Numbered from the stretch's first letter, positions 13,004 to 22,637 are shown. The stretch: DNA of 44,022 nt from Methanomassiliicoccus sp. UBA345 (GCA_002504525.1 DATD01000013.1:113897-157918); one strand, 5' to 3'. Numbers and translations: made by a program. The notes: a model not told the origin generated them from the letters alone.

Positions 13004-15109
13004 ATGAAGGCAAGTGAATCAATACAAAAAGAATTAGAATTAGTCCCCGACAACAAGGAGTCAACAGAGCTCACGCTTTTCGTGAGGACTTCCGATGAGG
13101 ATTTCAAGAAGTGGGACCGCGTCAAGATCTACGATGCCCTCATGAGGGAGACGACCATCAGCGAGGACGCCGCATCCATCGTCGCTCGCGAGGTCGAGAA
13201 GATGGTCTCCGAGCTTGAGATCGAGTTTGTCACCGCACCGCTCATCCGCGAGCTGACGAACGCCAAGCTGGTCGAGTACGGTCTGTCGAAGATACGCAAG
13301 CAGCACACCCGCCTGGGCGTTCCGCTGTACGACGCCAGGCAGATCATCATGTCCCCCAACAAGGAGAACGCCAACGTTCCCCATGGGCCGGAGGCCACCA
13401 ATCTTACGCTGGCGGAGAACATCAAGAAGGAGTTCGCTCTGCTGGAAGTGTTCTCTCAGGACCTGGCGGACGCGCACATGCGCGGCGACATTCACCTTCA
13501 CGACCTCGGAATGGTCGACAGGCCCTATTGCTCGGGGCAGTCCATCGAATATGTCAAGAAGTTCGGCCTCAACCTTCCGAACGCGCTGAGCATCGCCAAG
13601 CCGGCCAAGCACCCCGAGGTGCTGATAGAGCAGATCATCAAGTTCTCTGCGGCCCTGCAGGGCCACTTCGCCGGAGCCATCGGATGGGATGCGTTCAACC
13701 TGTTCCTTGCGCCTTACCTCGTCGACGTGGACGACAAGCGCATGAAGCAGCTCGCCCAGATACTCGTCTACGAGTTCGCGCAGCAAGCGGTCGCTCGTGG
13801 CGGCCAGTCCATATTCTCCGACCTCAACCTGTACTGGGAGATCCCCAACCACTTCTGCGGGGTCCCGGCCATCGGGCCCAACGGCGAGTTCACCGGCAAG
13901 ACCTATGATGACTACCTGCCGGAAGCTCAGAGGTTCGTCAAGGCGCTGTTCGACGTATACATGGAAGGGGACGCCATGGGAAGGCCTTTCTTCTTCCCCA
14001 AGCCGAACGTCCACATGACGGACAAGTTCTTCCAGACCGAAGGTCACGAGGAGTTCCTCCTGCAGATCTCCAAGGTCGCAGCGGAGAAGGGCAACACCTA
14101 CTTCGTGTTCGATCGCGGCAATACTGCCAAGATCTCGGAGTGCTGCCGGCTGTCGTTCAAGCTCGACCAGTCGGACCTGGACGACGCGAAGACGCCATGG
14201 AAGATGCGCTATTCCGCGATGCAGAACGTCACCATCAACCTGCCCAGGGTCGCGTACGAGGCCCATCAGGACGATGCCAAGCTGTTCAGCTTGCTCACCG
14301 AGAGGATCGAGATGGTGGCCCAGGCCCACATCCAGAAGAGGGAGTTCATCACCCAATTGTTCAACATGGGAAAGAACGGACCGCTCTCTCTGCTCACCAT
14401 GAACCTGGACGGCGAGACGTACTACCGCATCAACAAGTCCTCCTTCCTGGTGGGAATGGTCGGCCTCAACGAGATGGTGCAGTACCACACCGGGAAGCAG
14501 CTCCATGAGAGCAAGGACGCCATGATGTTCGGCCTCAAGGTCATCAGCCACATGAAGCAAGAGGCGGAGCGCATCGGAGAGGAGTATGGCCTCAAGATGC
14601 CGCTGGAGCAGACCCCGGCCGAGTCGACCGCGTACCGGTTCGCCAAGCTGGACATGAAGTACTACCCGCTCCAGGCGCCCACGGTCATAAGAGGCAACAA
14701 GAGCCGCGGGGAGATCTACTACACGAACTCCACGCTGATGAACGTGGGGGCGGATATCTCTGCCATCGACCGCGTCAAGATGGAGGGGCGATTCCATCCG
14801 CTCATCGATGCCGGCTCCATGACTCATGTGTGGCTCGGAGAGTCGAAGCCGCCCGCGGAGAGCATCGCGGCCTTTGTGAAGAAGACCTTCGAAACGACTC
14901 AGAACGCCCAGGTGGCGTTCTCGCCGGAGTTCACCTCCTGCCTGTCATGCAACCGCACCCACCGCGGGATGAGGGAGACATGCCCCAGCTGCGGATCGCC
15001 CGATGTCGAGGGCATCACCCGTGTCACGGGCTTCTTCAGCAAGACCCGCGGCTGGAACAAGGGCAAGCTCGGCGAGCTCAGGGACCGGACGCGCAACACC
15101 ATCCACTGA
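13004..15109 (+). CDS. nrdD: Anaerobic (class III) ribonucleoside-triphosphate reductase
   Basis: 701 residues from ATG 13004, which follows GAGTGAT. The frame is open upstream but that part does not look coding. The N-terminus (FVRTSDEDFKKWDRVKIYDAL) resembles an ATP-cone allosteric domain. The core includes HLHDLGM, the substrate-binding region with SECCRLSF, and late NTPxS-like elements. The C-terminus has the structural zinc site CLSC...CPSC (646, 649, 660, 663) and the glycyl radical site RVTGFF (Gly676). It makes dNTPs without oxygen. The activase NrdG is not adjacent and must lie elsewhere. Confidence 0.95.
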   Translation: MKASESIQKELELVPDNKESTELTLFVRTSDEDFKKWDRVKIYDALMRETTISEDAASIVAREVEKMVSELEIEFVTAPLIRELTNAKLVEYGLSKIRKQHTRLGVPLYDARQIIMSPNKENANVPHGPEATNLTLAENIKKEFALLEVFSQDLADAHMRGDIHLHDLGMVDRPYCSGQSIEYVKKFGLNLPNALSIAKPAKHPEVLIEQIIKFSAALQGHFAGAIGWDAFNLFLAPYLVDVDDKRMKQLAQILVYEFAQQAVARGGQSIFSDLNLYWEIPNHFCGVPAIGPNGEFTGKTYDDYLPEAQRFVKALFDVYMEGDAMGRPFFFPKPNVHMTDKFFQTEGHEEFLLQISKVAAEKGNTYFVFDRGNTAKISECCRLSFKLDQSDLDDAKTPWKMRYSAMQNVTINLPRVAYEAHQDDAKLFSLLTERIEMVAQAHIQKREFITQLFNMGKNGPLSLLTMNLDGETYYRINKSSFLVGMVGLNEMVQYHTGKQLHESKDAMMFGLKVISHMKQEAERIGEEYGLKMPLEQTPAESTAYRFAKLDMKYYPLQAPTVIRGNKSRGEIYYTNSTLMNVGADISAIDRVKMEGRFHPLIDAGSMTHVWLGESKPPAESIAAFVKKTFETTQNAQVAFSPEFTSCLSCNRTHRGMRETCPSCGSPDVEGITRVTGFFSKTRGWNKGKLGELRDRTRNTIH

Positions 15110-15130
15110 GAAAACCCTTCATAACTCCTT

Positions 15131-15144
15131 CTTTTTTCGTTTTT
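15131..15144 (+). terminator. T-rich terminator after nrdD
   Basis: CTTTTTTCGTTTTT begins about 20 bp after the nrdD stop. Archaeal RNA polymerase terminates on such T-runs without needing a hairpin. Confidence 0.5.
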
Positions 15145-15236
15145 CCGTTGTACAACTTTCTTTCGTTCTTCGACGGCGTCAGGTCCAAGTGTTATATAGC
15201 ATGAGAAATGAATCACGCATGACGCGAGGTGAATCA

Positions 15237-15497
15237 ATGGGTCGCGTACAGATACGAGACAACGTGTGGATCAAGCTCAGCCGCCGCAGCATGTGCGACA
15301 ACTGTTCGGCGGAGCTGTGTGTCTACAACACCGGGAAGAGGGTGACCGAATGCGATCGCTTCACCCCCGCCCTGACGGCGTTCAAGCAGTGCGCCTGCTG
15401 CGGCGCGGTGTTCGAGGTATCGTCCAACTCCCAGGCCCTCGACTATGATCGCTGCGCGGAGTGCAACCGCCACGACTGGTTGTGCGCTCGCGTTTGA
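15237..15497 (+). CDS. Small cysteine-rich protein, unknown
   Basis: 86 residues from ATG 15237, which follows GAGGTGA. A TATA-like GTTATATAGC lies about 45 bp upstream. The protein carries CDNC, a Cys in ELCVYN, one in VTECDRF, CACC and CAEC, a pattern suited to two zinc sites. The central VTECDRFTPALTAFKQC recalls short zinc-binding proteins of methanogens, but I cannot name the family. It is independent of nrdD and converges on the protease gene with no gap between the stops. Confidence 0.7.
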   Translation: MGRVQIRDNVWIKLSRRSMCDNCSAELCVYNTGKRVTECDRFTPALTAFKQCACCGAVFEVSSNSQALDYDRCAECNRHDWLCARV

Positions 15498-17081
15498 TCA
15501 GAACAGCCTCGGTCCGATCAACTGCCAGGCGATGAGGAACACGACCAGCATGATGAACACATAGGTTATCGAGGAGACGTACCTCTCCCGCTCCTCCTCG
15601 CTGAGGCCTTTCCTTGCTTTCCGTATTATCGAGTCGATCCAGTCGCGGAACAGATACCCGCCGTCCAGCGGCACCGCCGGCAGGGCGTTGGTCATGCCCA
15701 GCATGAGGCTGATCCAGAATATCCAGTAGAAGCAGTTGGCGGTGACCCAGAACACATCGTTGTCCCAGCCGGCGAATATGCCCCCCGGAACGAATATGTC
15801 ACGGTACGGCCCGTCAAGAGGCTGCAGTCCGGAGAACGGCATCGCTATGTAGTGCAGCGAGCCGGAGAAGAAGTCGCCCAGAGAATCGGCTCCGGCAAAG
15901 GGATGGGCCATGCTGCTCAGGATGGCCTCAGGATCGGCGATACCTGCGCCAAGATACAGCGAGGTGACGCCGAGATATGCCATATTGGCGCCACCGCTGA
16001 CGTATTCGGCGCGGTTGGCCGGCGTGATATTGGTGACATCGCTGGCGACGTAGGATGAGGTCGCGGCATCGTATTGAAGCGCCGCGAGCTCGTAAGTCTC
16101 TCCCGGCGTGAGCTCGTTGAGAACGGCGCGGAAATCGCCCTCGTTGTGGATGACGGTGCCGTTGATCGAGTAGATTATCATTCCCGCTCTCAGGCCCGAC
16201 TCGGCGGCAGGAAGTCCTTCACTGATGCTGAGGACGACGATGCCCGAGCTGACGTTGGTGGTGAACTCCTCCCCTTGATAGTAATATGTCAATGACATCG
16301 ATGAGCCCGGTGCGGGCGCCGCGAGATCATACAGGTCGCCGTACGACACAGGGGTCCCGTTAATCGCCACGATCTGGTATCCGGTGCGAAGTCCGCCCAT
16401 CTCAGCGGGCGTTCCATCGTACACGGTGGTAAGAACGGGACCGTCATGAGCGACCTCGGCCGAACCGACCATGACGGTAGAGAATATGAACGCGCAGAAC
16501 AGCGCCAGCACGATGTTGGTGGCCGGACCGGCCGCATAGATGCTGGTCCTGGTCTTCTTGTCCGCCTTGACCAGCGCTTCCTCGTCCGGCTCCACGAAAG
16601 CGCCGACCGGGAATATGAACAGGAGCAGGCCCATCGACTTGATCTTCATTCCCGCCACGCGGGACATGATGCCATGGCCGATCTCATGAACTGCGACGCC
16701 TACCGCCAGGGCCAGTATCCCGTACCATAGCGGTATGAGGGGATTGATGCCTGGAAGCCCGACCAGCATGTCCAGGGTCGGAGCCTGATCGGCCGGTATG
16801 TTCGTCACCAGGGACGCTTCCCAGATGAGCAACGCCATGATGGCGATCATCACGACCAGGCAGATGGCTTTGCCCAGAGCGGCGTAGCCGCGCCAGAACC
16901 GCTTGGGCCTGGCAAGAAGGTCGACGAACGCGCGGCCGCGGCCGGTCCTCCACATTATGAACCCGTACCACGAGCTCATGTTGTACTTCTCGAGTATCTT
17001 TCGACGGGAAAGATACGTCATCAAGGACACATATGCAAGAATGCCAACGATAACAAGGAGGATGACCACAAGGTTGTCCAT
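15498..17081 (-). CDS. Site-2-type intramembrane metalloprotease (M50) with PDZ domains
   Basis: 527 residues, multi-pass membrane protein. Hydrophobic helices occur at 3-20, near 70-95 and near 115-135, with the zinc motif HEIGH at 132-136. A segment with GLLLFIFPVGAFVEPDE and AAGPATNIVLALFCAFIF follows. Two PDZ-like regions sit in the external loop (GTPAEMGGLRTGYQIVAING and GLPAAESGLRAGMIIYSING). The second metal-ligand motif is PLDGGYLF near 472, followed by a last helix. Such proteases cut membrane-bound regulators or signal peptides. The substrate is not evident from the neighbours. Confidence 0.9.
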   Translation of the reverse strand: MDNLVVILLVIVGILAYVSLMTYLSRRKILEKYNMSSWYGFIMWRTGRGRAFVDLLARPKRFWRGYAALGKAICLVVMIAIMALLIWEASLVTNIPADQAPTLDMLVGLPGINPLIPLWYGILALAVGVAVHEIGHGIMSRVAGMKIKSMGLLLFIFPVGAFVEPDEEALVKADKKTRTSIYAAGPATNIVLALFCAFIFSTVMVGSAEVAHDGPVLTTVYDGTPAEMGGLRTGYQIVAINGTPVSYGDLYDLAAPAPGSSMSLTYYYQGEEFTTNVSSGIVVLSISEGLPAAESGLRAGMIIYSINGTVIHNEGDFRAVLNELTPGETYELAALQYDAATSSYVASDVTNITPANRAEYVSGGANMAYLGVTSLYLGAGIADPEAILSSMAHPFAGADSLGDFFSGSLHYIAMPFSGLQPLDGPYRDIFVPGGIFAGWDNDVFWVTANCFYWIFWISLMLGMTNALPAVPLDGGYLFRDWIDSIIRKARKGLSEEERERYVSSITYVFIMLVVFLIAWQLIGPRLF

Positions 17082-17145
17082 TCGCAGCCTCGGGCCGCAC
17101 TAACGCCCTCACACTATTAAAAGAGATTGACAAAGAGGTTTGGGC

Positions 17146-17541
17146 TCACAGCAACTGGCTATTGGTCTCTCTCACCCAAACATCCTTGGACATGCTGTCG
17201 TAGATGGACGCGACCTCGTCGACCTCGCGAGCCTTCTCTTCGGGTATCGCCGCCAACCGGAAGATCTGGTCCTTCTTTAGGATCCAATAGTGGATGCGCC
17301 ACATCTTCCCCTTCTTGAGGTGCACCTCTTCCTCCGTGGTCGTTACCAGCCCTTCCTCCTCCAGCATGTAGAACACGTCTCGGTCCTCGGACGTCAATCG
17401 GTTGTCGATCACCGCGTCCGTATAGCCGAAAAAGCTCATGATGTAGTCTGCCAAGCGTTCGATGTCGCAGTCCTGCATTCCCTTCTTGCCCAACGTCGTC
17501 TTCAACGCTAAGACAAGCTCCTCCATACTAACCACCGACAT
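17146..17541 (-). CDS. DUF6015-like archaeal protein
   Basis: 131 residues. Elements such as DIERLADYIMSFFGYTDAVIDNRLTSEDRDVFYMLEEEGLV and WRIHYWILKK match what I recall of DUF6015, a small family of Thermoplasmata and relatives. The helical pattern with a short acidic hairpin suggests a winged-helix-like fold, but no DNA-binding role is shown. A second ATG six codons in (MEELV) is an alternative start. It is followed on the same strand by the protease gene, 64 bp away. Confidence 0.7.
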   Translation of the reverse strand: MSVVSMEELVLALKTTLGKKGMQDCDIERLADYIMSFFGYTDAVIDNRLTSEDRDVFYMLEEEGLVTTTEEEVHLKKGKMWRIHYWILKKDQIFRLAAIPEEKAREVDEVASIYDSMSKDVWVRETNSQLL

Positions 17542-17665
17542 GCAGTGAACATTGGAGGGTCGAGTAATTAAACATTACCGGCCGCAACGGCGGAGTATAT
17601 TAAGGCAGCAACGCCGAGCGATGAAAAGTTCGCTCGGATGGAACGGGGGCGCAGAAATAGCGGCC

Positions 17666-17959
17666 TCACTCCTTCTGATTCAAAATACCGTTGTCCCCCC
17701 ACAGCTTCAAGAATAGGTAGATCTCCCCTAGTATAAGGGCGATAACGACGAGAACGGCCACTGCCAGTGGCACTGCCTTCCAGATGGAAAAGAAGAGCAT
17801 GCTCGTGCCGAACAGGCAGAGAAGGACGTACCAGTATCGGGCGTAAACCTCCCTGAACCACCGCTTCCATCCCATGTCCCAATATTTTTTGGGGAGAGGG
17901 GGAGGGGCGGGTCGAGGGAGGGAGGCTCCATCCACCTTGATGCGGCGCTTCTTCGCCAT
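17666..17959 (-). CDS. Small two-helix membrane protein
   Basis: About 97 residues from ATG 17959; a GTG at 17965 overlaps the ABC ATPase stop and is an alternative. A basic, proline-rich N-terminus (MAKKRRIKV, then PRPAPPPLPKKYW) precedes two hydrophobic segments, YWYVLLCLFGTSMLFFSIW and AVPLAVAVLVVIALILGEIYLFL. I do not recognise the family. It sits at the end of the ABC transporter operon, so it may be co-transcribed, but nothing in the protein ties it to transport. Confidence 0.6.
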   Translation of the reverse strand: MAKKRRIKVDGASLPRPAPPPLPKKYWDMGWKRWFREVYARYWYVLLCLFGTSMLFFSIWKAVPLAVAVLVVIALILGEIYLFLKLWGDNGILNQKE

Positions 17960-17961
17960 GG

Positions 17962-19068
17962 TCACTTGGCCGATGCGCGATGGCAGGCAACGAGATGCTC
18001 CCCACCGATATCCATCAAGGGTGGTTCCTCCCTCTCACATCTCTCTTCCCGATACTTGCACCGCGTGTGGAAACGGCAGCCCGATGGCGGATTGGCAGGG
18101 GACGGTATTTCACCCGATAATGTGAGCTTGTTCTTCTGCGCCTTTGGATCTGGAATAGGAATGACCGATAGCAACGCCTCGGTGTAGGGGTGTAGAGGGC
18201 GCTCGAACAGCTCGGTCTTGGGAGCTAGCTCAACGATCTTGCCCAGGTACATCACCGCCACCCGGTCGCACATGTACCGGACGGAACTAAGGTCGTGAGA
18301 GATGAACAGGTAGGTGAGGCCGAACCTGCTCTGCAGGTCATTCAGCATGTTGAGGATCTGGGCTTGCACCGAGACGTCCAAGGCTGAAGTTGGCTCGTCG
18401 AGCACGACGAGCTCAGGGTTGAGAGCGAGCGCTCTTGCCACCCCGATACGTTGTCTCTGCCCACCCGAGAACTCGTGAGGATAGCGATAGAGATGCTCGG
18501 GATTGAGACCGACGGTCTCAATCAAACTCCTGACATACTCCTTCAGTTCCTCACCCTTCATGATGCCGTGGATAAGAAGAGGTTCGCTCACGATGTCCTT
18601 GATCAACATCCTGGGGCTCAACGAAGAGTAGGGGTCCTGGAACACTATCTGCATGTTCTTTCGCATCATTCGGAGTGATTCGGAAGGCTGCTTCTCCAGA
18701 GAGTACCGCTTCCGGATCTCGTCGATCTCGCCCTCTATCCTCTTCTGCTCTGGCGATTTTCTTCTGCCATTGCCCTCAGGTAGTTTGGCCAGCTCGGCCT
18801 CCAGTTCGATGAGCTTGGAGCGTATGTCCGCAGGCATCTTCCAGTAAATGTTGCCCCCGGTAGGCTTGGTAAGATGCAAGATGCATCGCCCGGTGGTGGT
18901 CTTTCCGCATCCGCTCTCTCCGACCAGACCGAGGGTCTCGCCCTTGCGGATGTATATGTTCACGCCGTCGACCGCTTTGATGGTGCCGGTGCTGCCCATT
19001 AGGCCGCCACGAATGGGGAAATGTTTCTGGAGGCCGCGTACGTCGATCAATATCTCATCAGACATCAT
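17962..19068 (-). CDS. Oligopeptide/nickel ABC transporter ATPase (OppF/DppF type)
   Basis: 368 residues. Walker A GESGCGKTT is at 50-58, the Q-loop FQDPYSSLSPR at 143-153, the signature FSGGQRQR at 200-207, and Walker B/D-loop VVLDEPTSALD follows. The C-terminal extension carries GCRFHTRCKYREERC...CH, the cysteine cluster of this subfamily. Between Walker A and the Q-loop is a charged, coiled-coil-like insertion (about 77-130: ELEAELAKLPEGNGRRKSPE and on) that most OppF proteins lack. It pairs with the OppD-type gene upstream, with which it overlaps (ATGA), to power the DppBC permease. Confidence 0.92.
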   Translation of the reverse strand: MMSDEILIDVRGLQKHFPIRGGLMGSTGTIKAVDGVNIYIRKGETLGLVGESGCGKTTTGRCILHLTKPTGGNIYWKMPADIRSKLIELEAELAKLPEGNGRRKSPEQKRIEGEIDEIRKRYSLEKQPSESLRMMRKNMQIVFQDPYSSLSPRMLIKDIVSEPLLIHGIMKGEELKEYVRSLIETVGLNPEHLYRYPHEFSGGQRQRIGVARALALNPELVVLDEPTSALDVSVQAQILNMLNDLQSRFGLTYLFISHDLSSVRYMCDRVAVMYLGKIVELAPKTELFERPLHPYTEALLSVIPIPDPKAQKNKLTLSGEIPSPANPPSGCRFHTRCKYREERCEREEPPLMDIGGEHLVACHRASAK

Positions 19069-20573
19069 TGCGCTCTACCCCCGGTATAAAGGTGGCAAGC
19101 CACCTGATGACCCGGCTCGATCTGCTGCAGAATCGGTTTCGCTTGGCGACAGATACCCATTGCATATGGGCAGCGGGGGTGGAACCTGCATCCCGAGGGA
19201 GGCTTTGACAGGTTAGGCACAGCTCCCTCGATGGTCTCCAACCTGGGCAGGTCCTTATTGATGCGTGGTATCGCGTTTATCAGGCCCTGAGTGTATGGAT
19301 GTAACGGCTCGCTGAATATCGTTTCCACCGGCGCGAGCTCTGCCATGGTCCCAGCATACATCACACCCACTCTATCGCAGGTCTCTGCTACCACCCCCAG
19401 ATTGTGGGTGATCAACAGAATGGTAGTGCCCGTATCCCTTTGGAGGTCCCTCATCAACTTTAGTATCTGGGCCTGGATGGTCACATCGAGGGCAGTGGTC
19501 GGCTCATCGGCGATGAGCAGTTGCGGCTTACAAGCCAGTGCCATAGCGATCATCACCCTCTGTTGCATACCGCCCGACAGCTCATATGGGTAGGAGGAGG
19601 CAACGATCGCCGGATCAGGGACTCTGACCTGCTTTAGCATGTCGACCGCCCGGCTCATTGCCTCAGCTTTAAGTGGACGCTCGTACCTCTTGAGAAGAGG
19701 GATCTTCGACATTATTCGAAGGCCGAGACTGTCTGGATCATCCATGACCTTTTCCATCAGCCGCCGGTAGGATCCCTTGTTGAAACGGATGTTGTTTAGG
19801 CCCTCGTCAAAGCTTTTCCCGCAGGAGATGCAAGTTTCGGCAGCCTCCGCGACCATGGCAGAGCAGGCTGAGCAGTGCCATTCTCCGTCACTCATCTGCG
19901 TTTTTGTTACGCCGACGGCCTCGGTATCACGATTCATGCGCCTCAAGATGGCTCCGGCTAGCTCTCTCCTCTCATGTAACAATAAGACCTCGGCGATCTG
20001 ATCGCCTGCCGTGATTACTGGATTCAGGGAGGTCATCGGCTCCTGGAATATCATCGAGATGGAGTGCCCCCTGATCTTCCTGAGATCTTCCAACGGCATC
20101 TCAAGGACGTTGTACTTCTTCATCAAAGGGGCAAGTTCCTCTGCCTTTCGCACCACGCCGGGGTCATCGGACCCCTTCTCTTCCTTCAGCTTGCGGAGTT
20201 CATTCCACTGAGAGCGAAGCTGATGGAAGGCCTGCCTTTCCTTATCTAGTTCGGCCTTCTGTCGCTCTGCCTCCTCGGGCGAGATCTTACCATGCTCCAA
20301 TTTCATTTTGAGCTCTTTCTCGGCCTTTATCAGCGCGCTCGGTTGAAGGTAGTATATGCTGCCTCCCTCGATCTTTCCTGGAGGGGATGGTACCAATCGC
20401 ATGATGGAGTTGGCAGTAACGCTCTTTCCGCATCCGCTCTCTCCAACCAGCCCGAGAGTCTCACCTTTGAATATCTCCAGGTCGACGCCGTCCAACGCGT
20501 GGACCACTCCGCCCTTGGTGTAGAACTTCAGATACAGGTCATCGATGTCGACCAGAAGAGGCTTATCGATCAT
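19065..20573 (-). CDS. Oligopeptide/nickel ABC transporter ATPase (OppD/DppD type) with insertions
   Basis: 502 residues from ATG 20573, which follows GAGGAGG; a TTG at 20579 is possible. The usual length is about 330. Walker A GESGCGKS (44-51), Q-loop FQEPMTSLNP (176-185), signature LSGGMQQR (332-339) and Walker B LLIADEPTTALD (352-363) are intact. There are two extra pieces. Residues about 80-155 are a highly charged coiled coil. Residues about 225-255 hold a zinc ribbon with CSAC and CISC (Cys234, 237, 248, 251). The C-terminal cluster CRFHPRCPYAMGIC is typical. The added ribbon lies in the helical subdomain, which contacts the permease, so it may regulate coupling. Confidence 0.9.
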   Translation of the reverse strand: MIDKPLLVDIDDLYLKFYTKGGVVHALDGVDLEIFKGETLGLVGESGCGKSVTANSIMRLVPSPPGKIEGGSIYYLQPSALIKAEKELKMKLEHGKISPEEAERQKAELDKERQAFHQLRSQWNELRKLKEEKGSDDPGVVRKAEELAPLMKKYNVLEMPLEDLRKIRGHSISMIFQEPMTSLNPVITAGDQIAEVLLLHERRELAGAILRRMNRDTEAVGVTKTQMSDGEWHCSACSAMVAEAAETCISCGKSFDEGLNNIRFNKGSYRRLMEKVMDDPDSLGLRIMSKIPLLKRYERPLKAEAMSRAVDMLKQVRVPDPAIVASSYPYELSGGMQQRVMIAMALACKPQLLIADEPTTALDVTIQAQILKLMRDLQRDTGTTILLITHNLGVVAETCDRVGVMYAGTMAELAPVETIFSEPLHPYTQGLINAIPRINKDLPRLETIEGAVPNLSKPPSGCRFHPRCPYAMGICRQAKPILQQIEPGHQVACHLYTGGRAQ

Positions 20574-20575
20574 AT

Positions 20576-21610
20576 TCAACTCCTCCTCAGCCGGGGGTCA
20601 AGTATGTCCCTAAGGCCATCGCCTATCAAGGTGAATCCCATGGTAAAGATGAAGATGGCCAAACTGGGGATGGTGGCGACCCACCACGCGGTGTACTTGA
20701 TCCCCTCATACTCGACCAGAGCAAACATCCATTTTTGACCATCTGATGCCATACGTCCCCATTCTGCATACCCGCTTTCCACACCGAACCCGATGAAGCT
20801 CAGAGCCGCTGCGGTCAGTGCGACAGCGCCTAGGTCCATCGTGATGCTGACCACAAGAGGAGAGATGGAATTAGGAACAATGTGTTTGAAAAGAATGCGC
20901 CCTTTTTTCGCCCCAATCGCTCGAGCTGCCTCTACATAGGTGTTCTCCCGAACGGACAGAACCTGCCCCCTTATCAGCCTGGCATAAGCTGGCCACCATA
21001 CTAGCACTAGAGCGAACATCATGTTTTCCATGGTCCTCGGCAGCACCGCTGCCACTGCCATGGCCAAAATGAGCGCAGGAAGAGAGAGGAAGATATCAGT
21101 CAATCGCATGATGACCTCATCCACCTTTCCACCATAATAGCCAGAAACAGCGCCGAGGACAAGACCTATGAGCGCTGCTGTCAGTACCACATATAGCGAG
21201 GTAGTTATTGTGATCCTAGCGCCCCAGACCAGGCCGTGCCAGAGATCTGCACCGTCCTCTCCAGTGCCTAGTGGGTGACCGGGGGTGAAAGGAGGTACTG
21301 GGGTGCCAAAATCCATTGGCAGTCGCAGCGGGTCAGCGAATGGAGCAACCGGGGATAGTATGGGTGCAAGTAGCGCTACGCCAACTACGAAGGAGATGAG
21401 CATCAGACCCATCATGGCCGTCCAATTTCCTCGGATGAGGCTCCAGGAGTTCTTAATCTCCCTGATGCGCGGGCGGAGCTCTTCCATCAGGTCGTCGGTC
21501 GTCATCCCCGACTTGGTCGGGACCTCACCATCGAAGGGGGCCCCGTGTACTTCACTCACCACGCCTTCAGTGCTGGCAATCGGATTGGATGGTTTTGATT
21601 CAGTGACCAT
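20576..21610 (-). CDS. Oligopeptide/nickel ABC transporter permease (DppC type)
   Basis: 344 residues from ATG 21610, preceded by GGGGTGAGATC overlapping the dppB stop. The N-terminal 70 residues are polar. They are followed by a membrane segment (MMGLMLISFVVGVALLAPIL) and the exterior domain with GHPLGTGEDGADLWHGLVWGAR, the usual DppC sequence. The coupling motif EAARAIGAKKGRILFKHIVPNS follows in the last cytoplasmic loop. It forms the channel with DppB. The extended N-terminus is longer than in most DppC proteins. Confidence 0.92.
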   Translation of the reverse strand: MVTESKPSNPIASTEGVVSEVHGAPFDGEVPTKSGMTTDDLMEELRPRIREIKNSWSLIRGNWTAMMGLMLISFVVGVALLAPILSPVAPFADPLRLPMDFGTPVPPFTPGHPLGTGEDGADLWHGLVWGARITITTSLYVVLTAALIGLVLGAVSGYYGGKVDEVIMRLTDIFLSLPALILAMAVAAVLPRTMENMMFALVLVWWPAYARLIRGQVLSVRENTYVEAARAIGAKKGRILFKHIVPNSISPLVVSITMDLGAVALTAAALSFIGFGVESGYAEWGRMASDGQKWMFALVEYEGIKYTAWWVATIPSLAIFIFTMGFTLIGDGLRDILDPRLRRS

Positions 21611-21614
21611 GATC

Positions 21615-22637
21615 TCACCCCAGTCTGACCCTTGGGTCGAGATAGGCATACAGAATATCCACTATCAGGTTGACCACAACGAAAATGAGTGCTACGAGCA
21701 GACAGAACCCTAGGATGGATGCATTGTCGGCCGAAGATATCGATTGAGTGGCCCATAGCCCCAACCCAGGATAGAAGAATATGGTTTCGGTTATCACAGC
21801 ACCGCCCAGTAGACTGCCGAACGAGAGACCGACCACGGTAGTGGTCGGAATAAGTGCATTCTTCCGAGCATGCTTCCTTATAACGGTCTTTTCCGGCAGG
21901 CCTTTTGCCCTGGCAGTCTTGATATAATCAAGGCCTAGAACCTCTAGCATGCTATTACGTTGCATCCTGAGAACCACGGCGATGGTACTTAAGGACAATG
22001 CCATAGCAGGAAGTATCAGATGCTGTGCCGCGTTCAGGAACATATCGAAGTTGCCTACTATGAGGGTGTCCAGAAGAAGGAAACGAGTCGGCCCATTTGG
22101 TATATCCGCATAAGCAAGATAGGAGTTGTCCAGTAGCCCGCCCGAAGGCAGAATTTTCAGATAGAAAGAGAAGAAGAACTGCATCAGCAGTGCGAAGAAA
22201 AAGAGGGGGATAGAGATCCCAACGAGAGAGAACACCCTTGCCAATTGATCAAAAGCTTTGTTTCTTTTTATTGCAGCCCTAGTGCCAGCGGCTATTCCAA
22301 CAGTGACAGCGATCAGAAGAGCAATAACTGCCAGTTGAAACGTATTAGGGAAAAATTTCATAATTGAATCAGTAACTGACAACGTGGCGACTTTCGACCA
22401 TCCCCAATCTCCCTGCATGATCCCTTGTAGCCAGTACCAATATTGAACTATAGGTGGCTCGTCAAAGTGATACTTCTCCTTGACAAGCTGTATCTGCGTC
22501 GGTGTCATCTTCTCGCCAATGAATGCAGCAGCAGGATCCCCTGTAATCTGATTCAGCGAGAAAACGATGATCGATACCCCCAGAAGGACGGGGATGATCA
22601 AAAACAATCTCCGAAGGATGTAGCGATACAGCTTCAT
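21615..22637 (-). CDS. Oligopeptide/nickel ABC transporter permease (DppB type)
   Basis: 340 residues with six predicted membrane helices. The N-terminal YILRRLFLIIPVLLGVSIIVFSL and the loop FDEPPIVQYWYWLQGIMQGDWGWS are characteristic, and DYIKTARAKGLPEKTVIRKHARKNALIP is the coupling helix that meets the ATPases. An AT-rich TTTTATAG about 30-35 bp upstream could act as an internal promoter. The binding protein gene precedes it. Confidence 0.92.
   Translation of the reverse strand: MKLYRYILRRLFLIIPVLLGVSIIVFSLNQITGDPAAAFIGEKMTPTQIQLVKEKYHFDEPPIVQYWYWLQGIMQGDWGWSKVATLSVTDSIMKFFPNTFQLAVIALLIAVTVGIAAGTRAAIKRNKAFDQLARVFSLVGISIPLFFFALLMQFFFSFYLKILPSGGLLDNSYLAYADIPNGPTRFLLLDTLIVGNFDMFLNAAQHLILPAMALSLSTIAVVLRMQRNSMLEVLGLDYIKTARAKGLPEKTVIRKHARKNALIPTTTVVGLSFGSLLGGAVITETIFFYPGLGLWATQSISSADNASILGFCLLVALIFVVVNLIVDILYAYLDPRVRLG

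Noticed and set aside
13061..14827. Long open frame of 588 codons opposite nrdD
   Set aside because: It mirrors the codon pattern of nrdD in GC-rich DNA, has no family resemblance, and nrdD itself has every expected motif.
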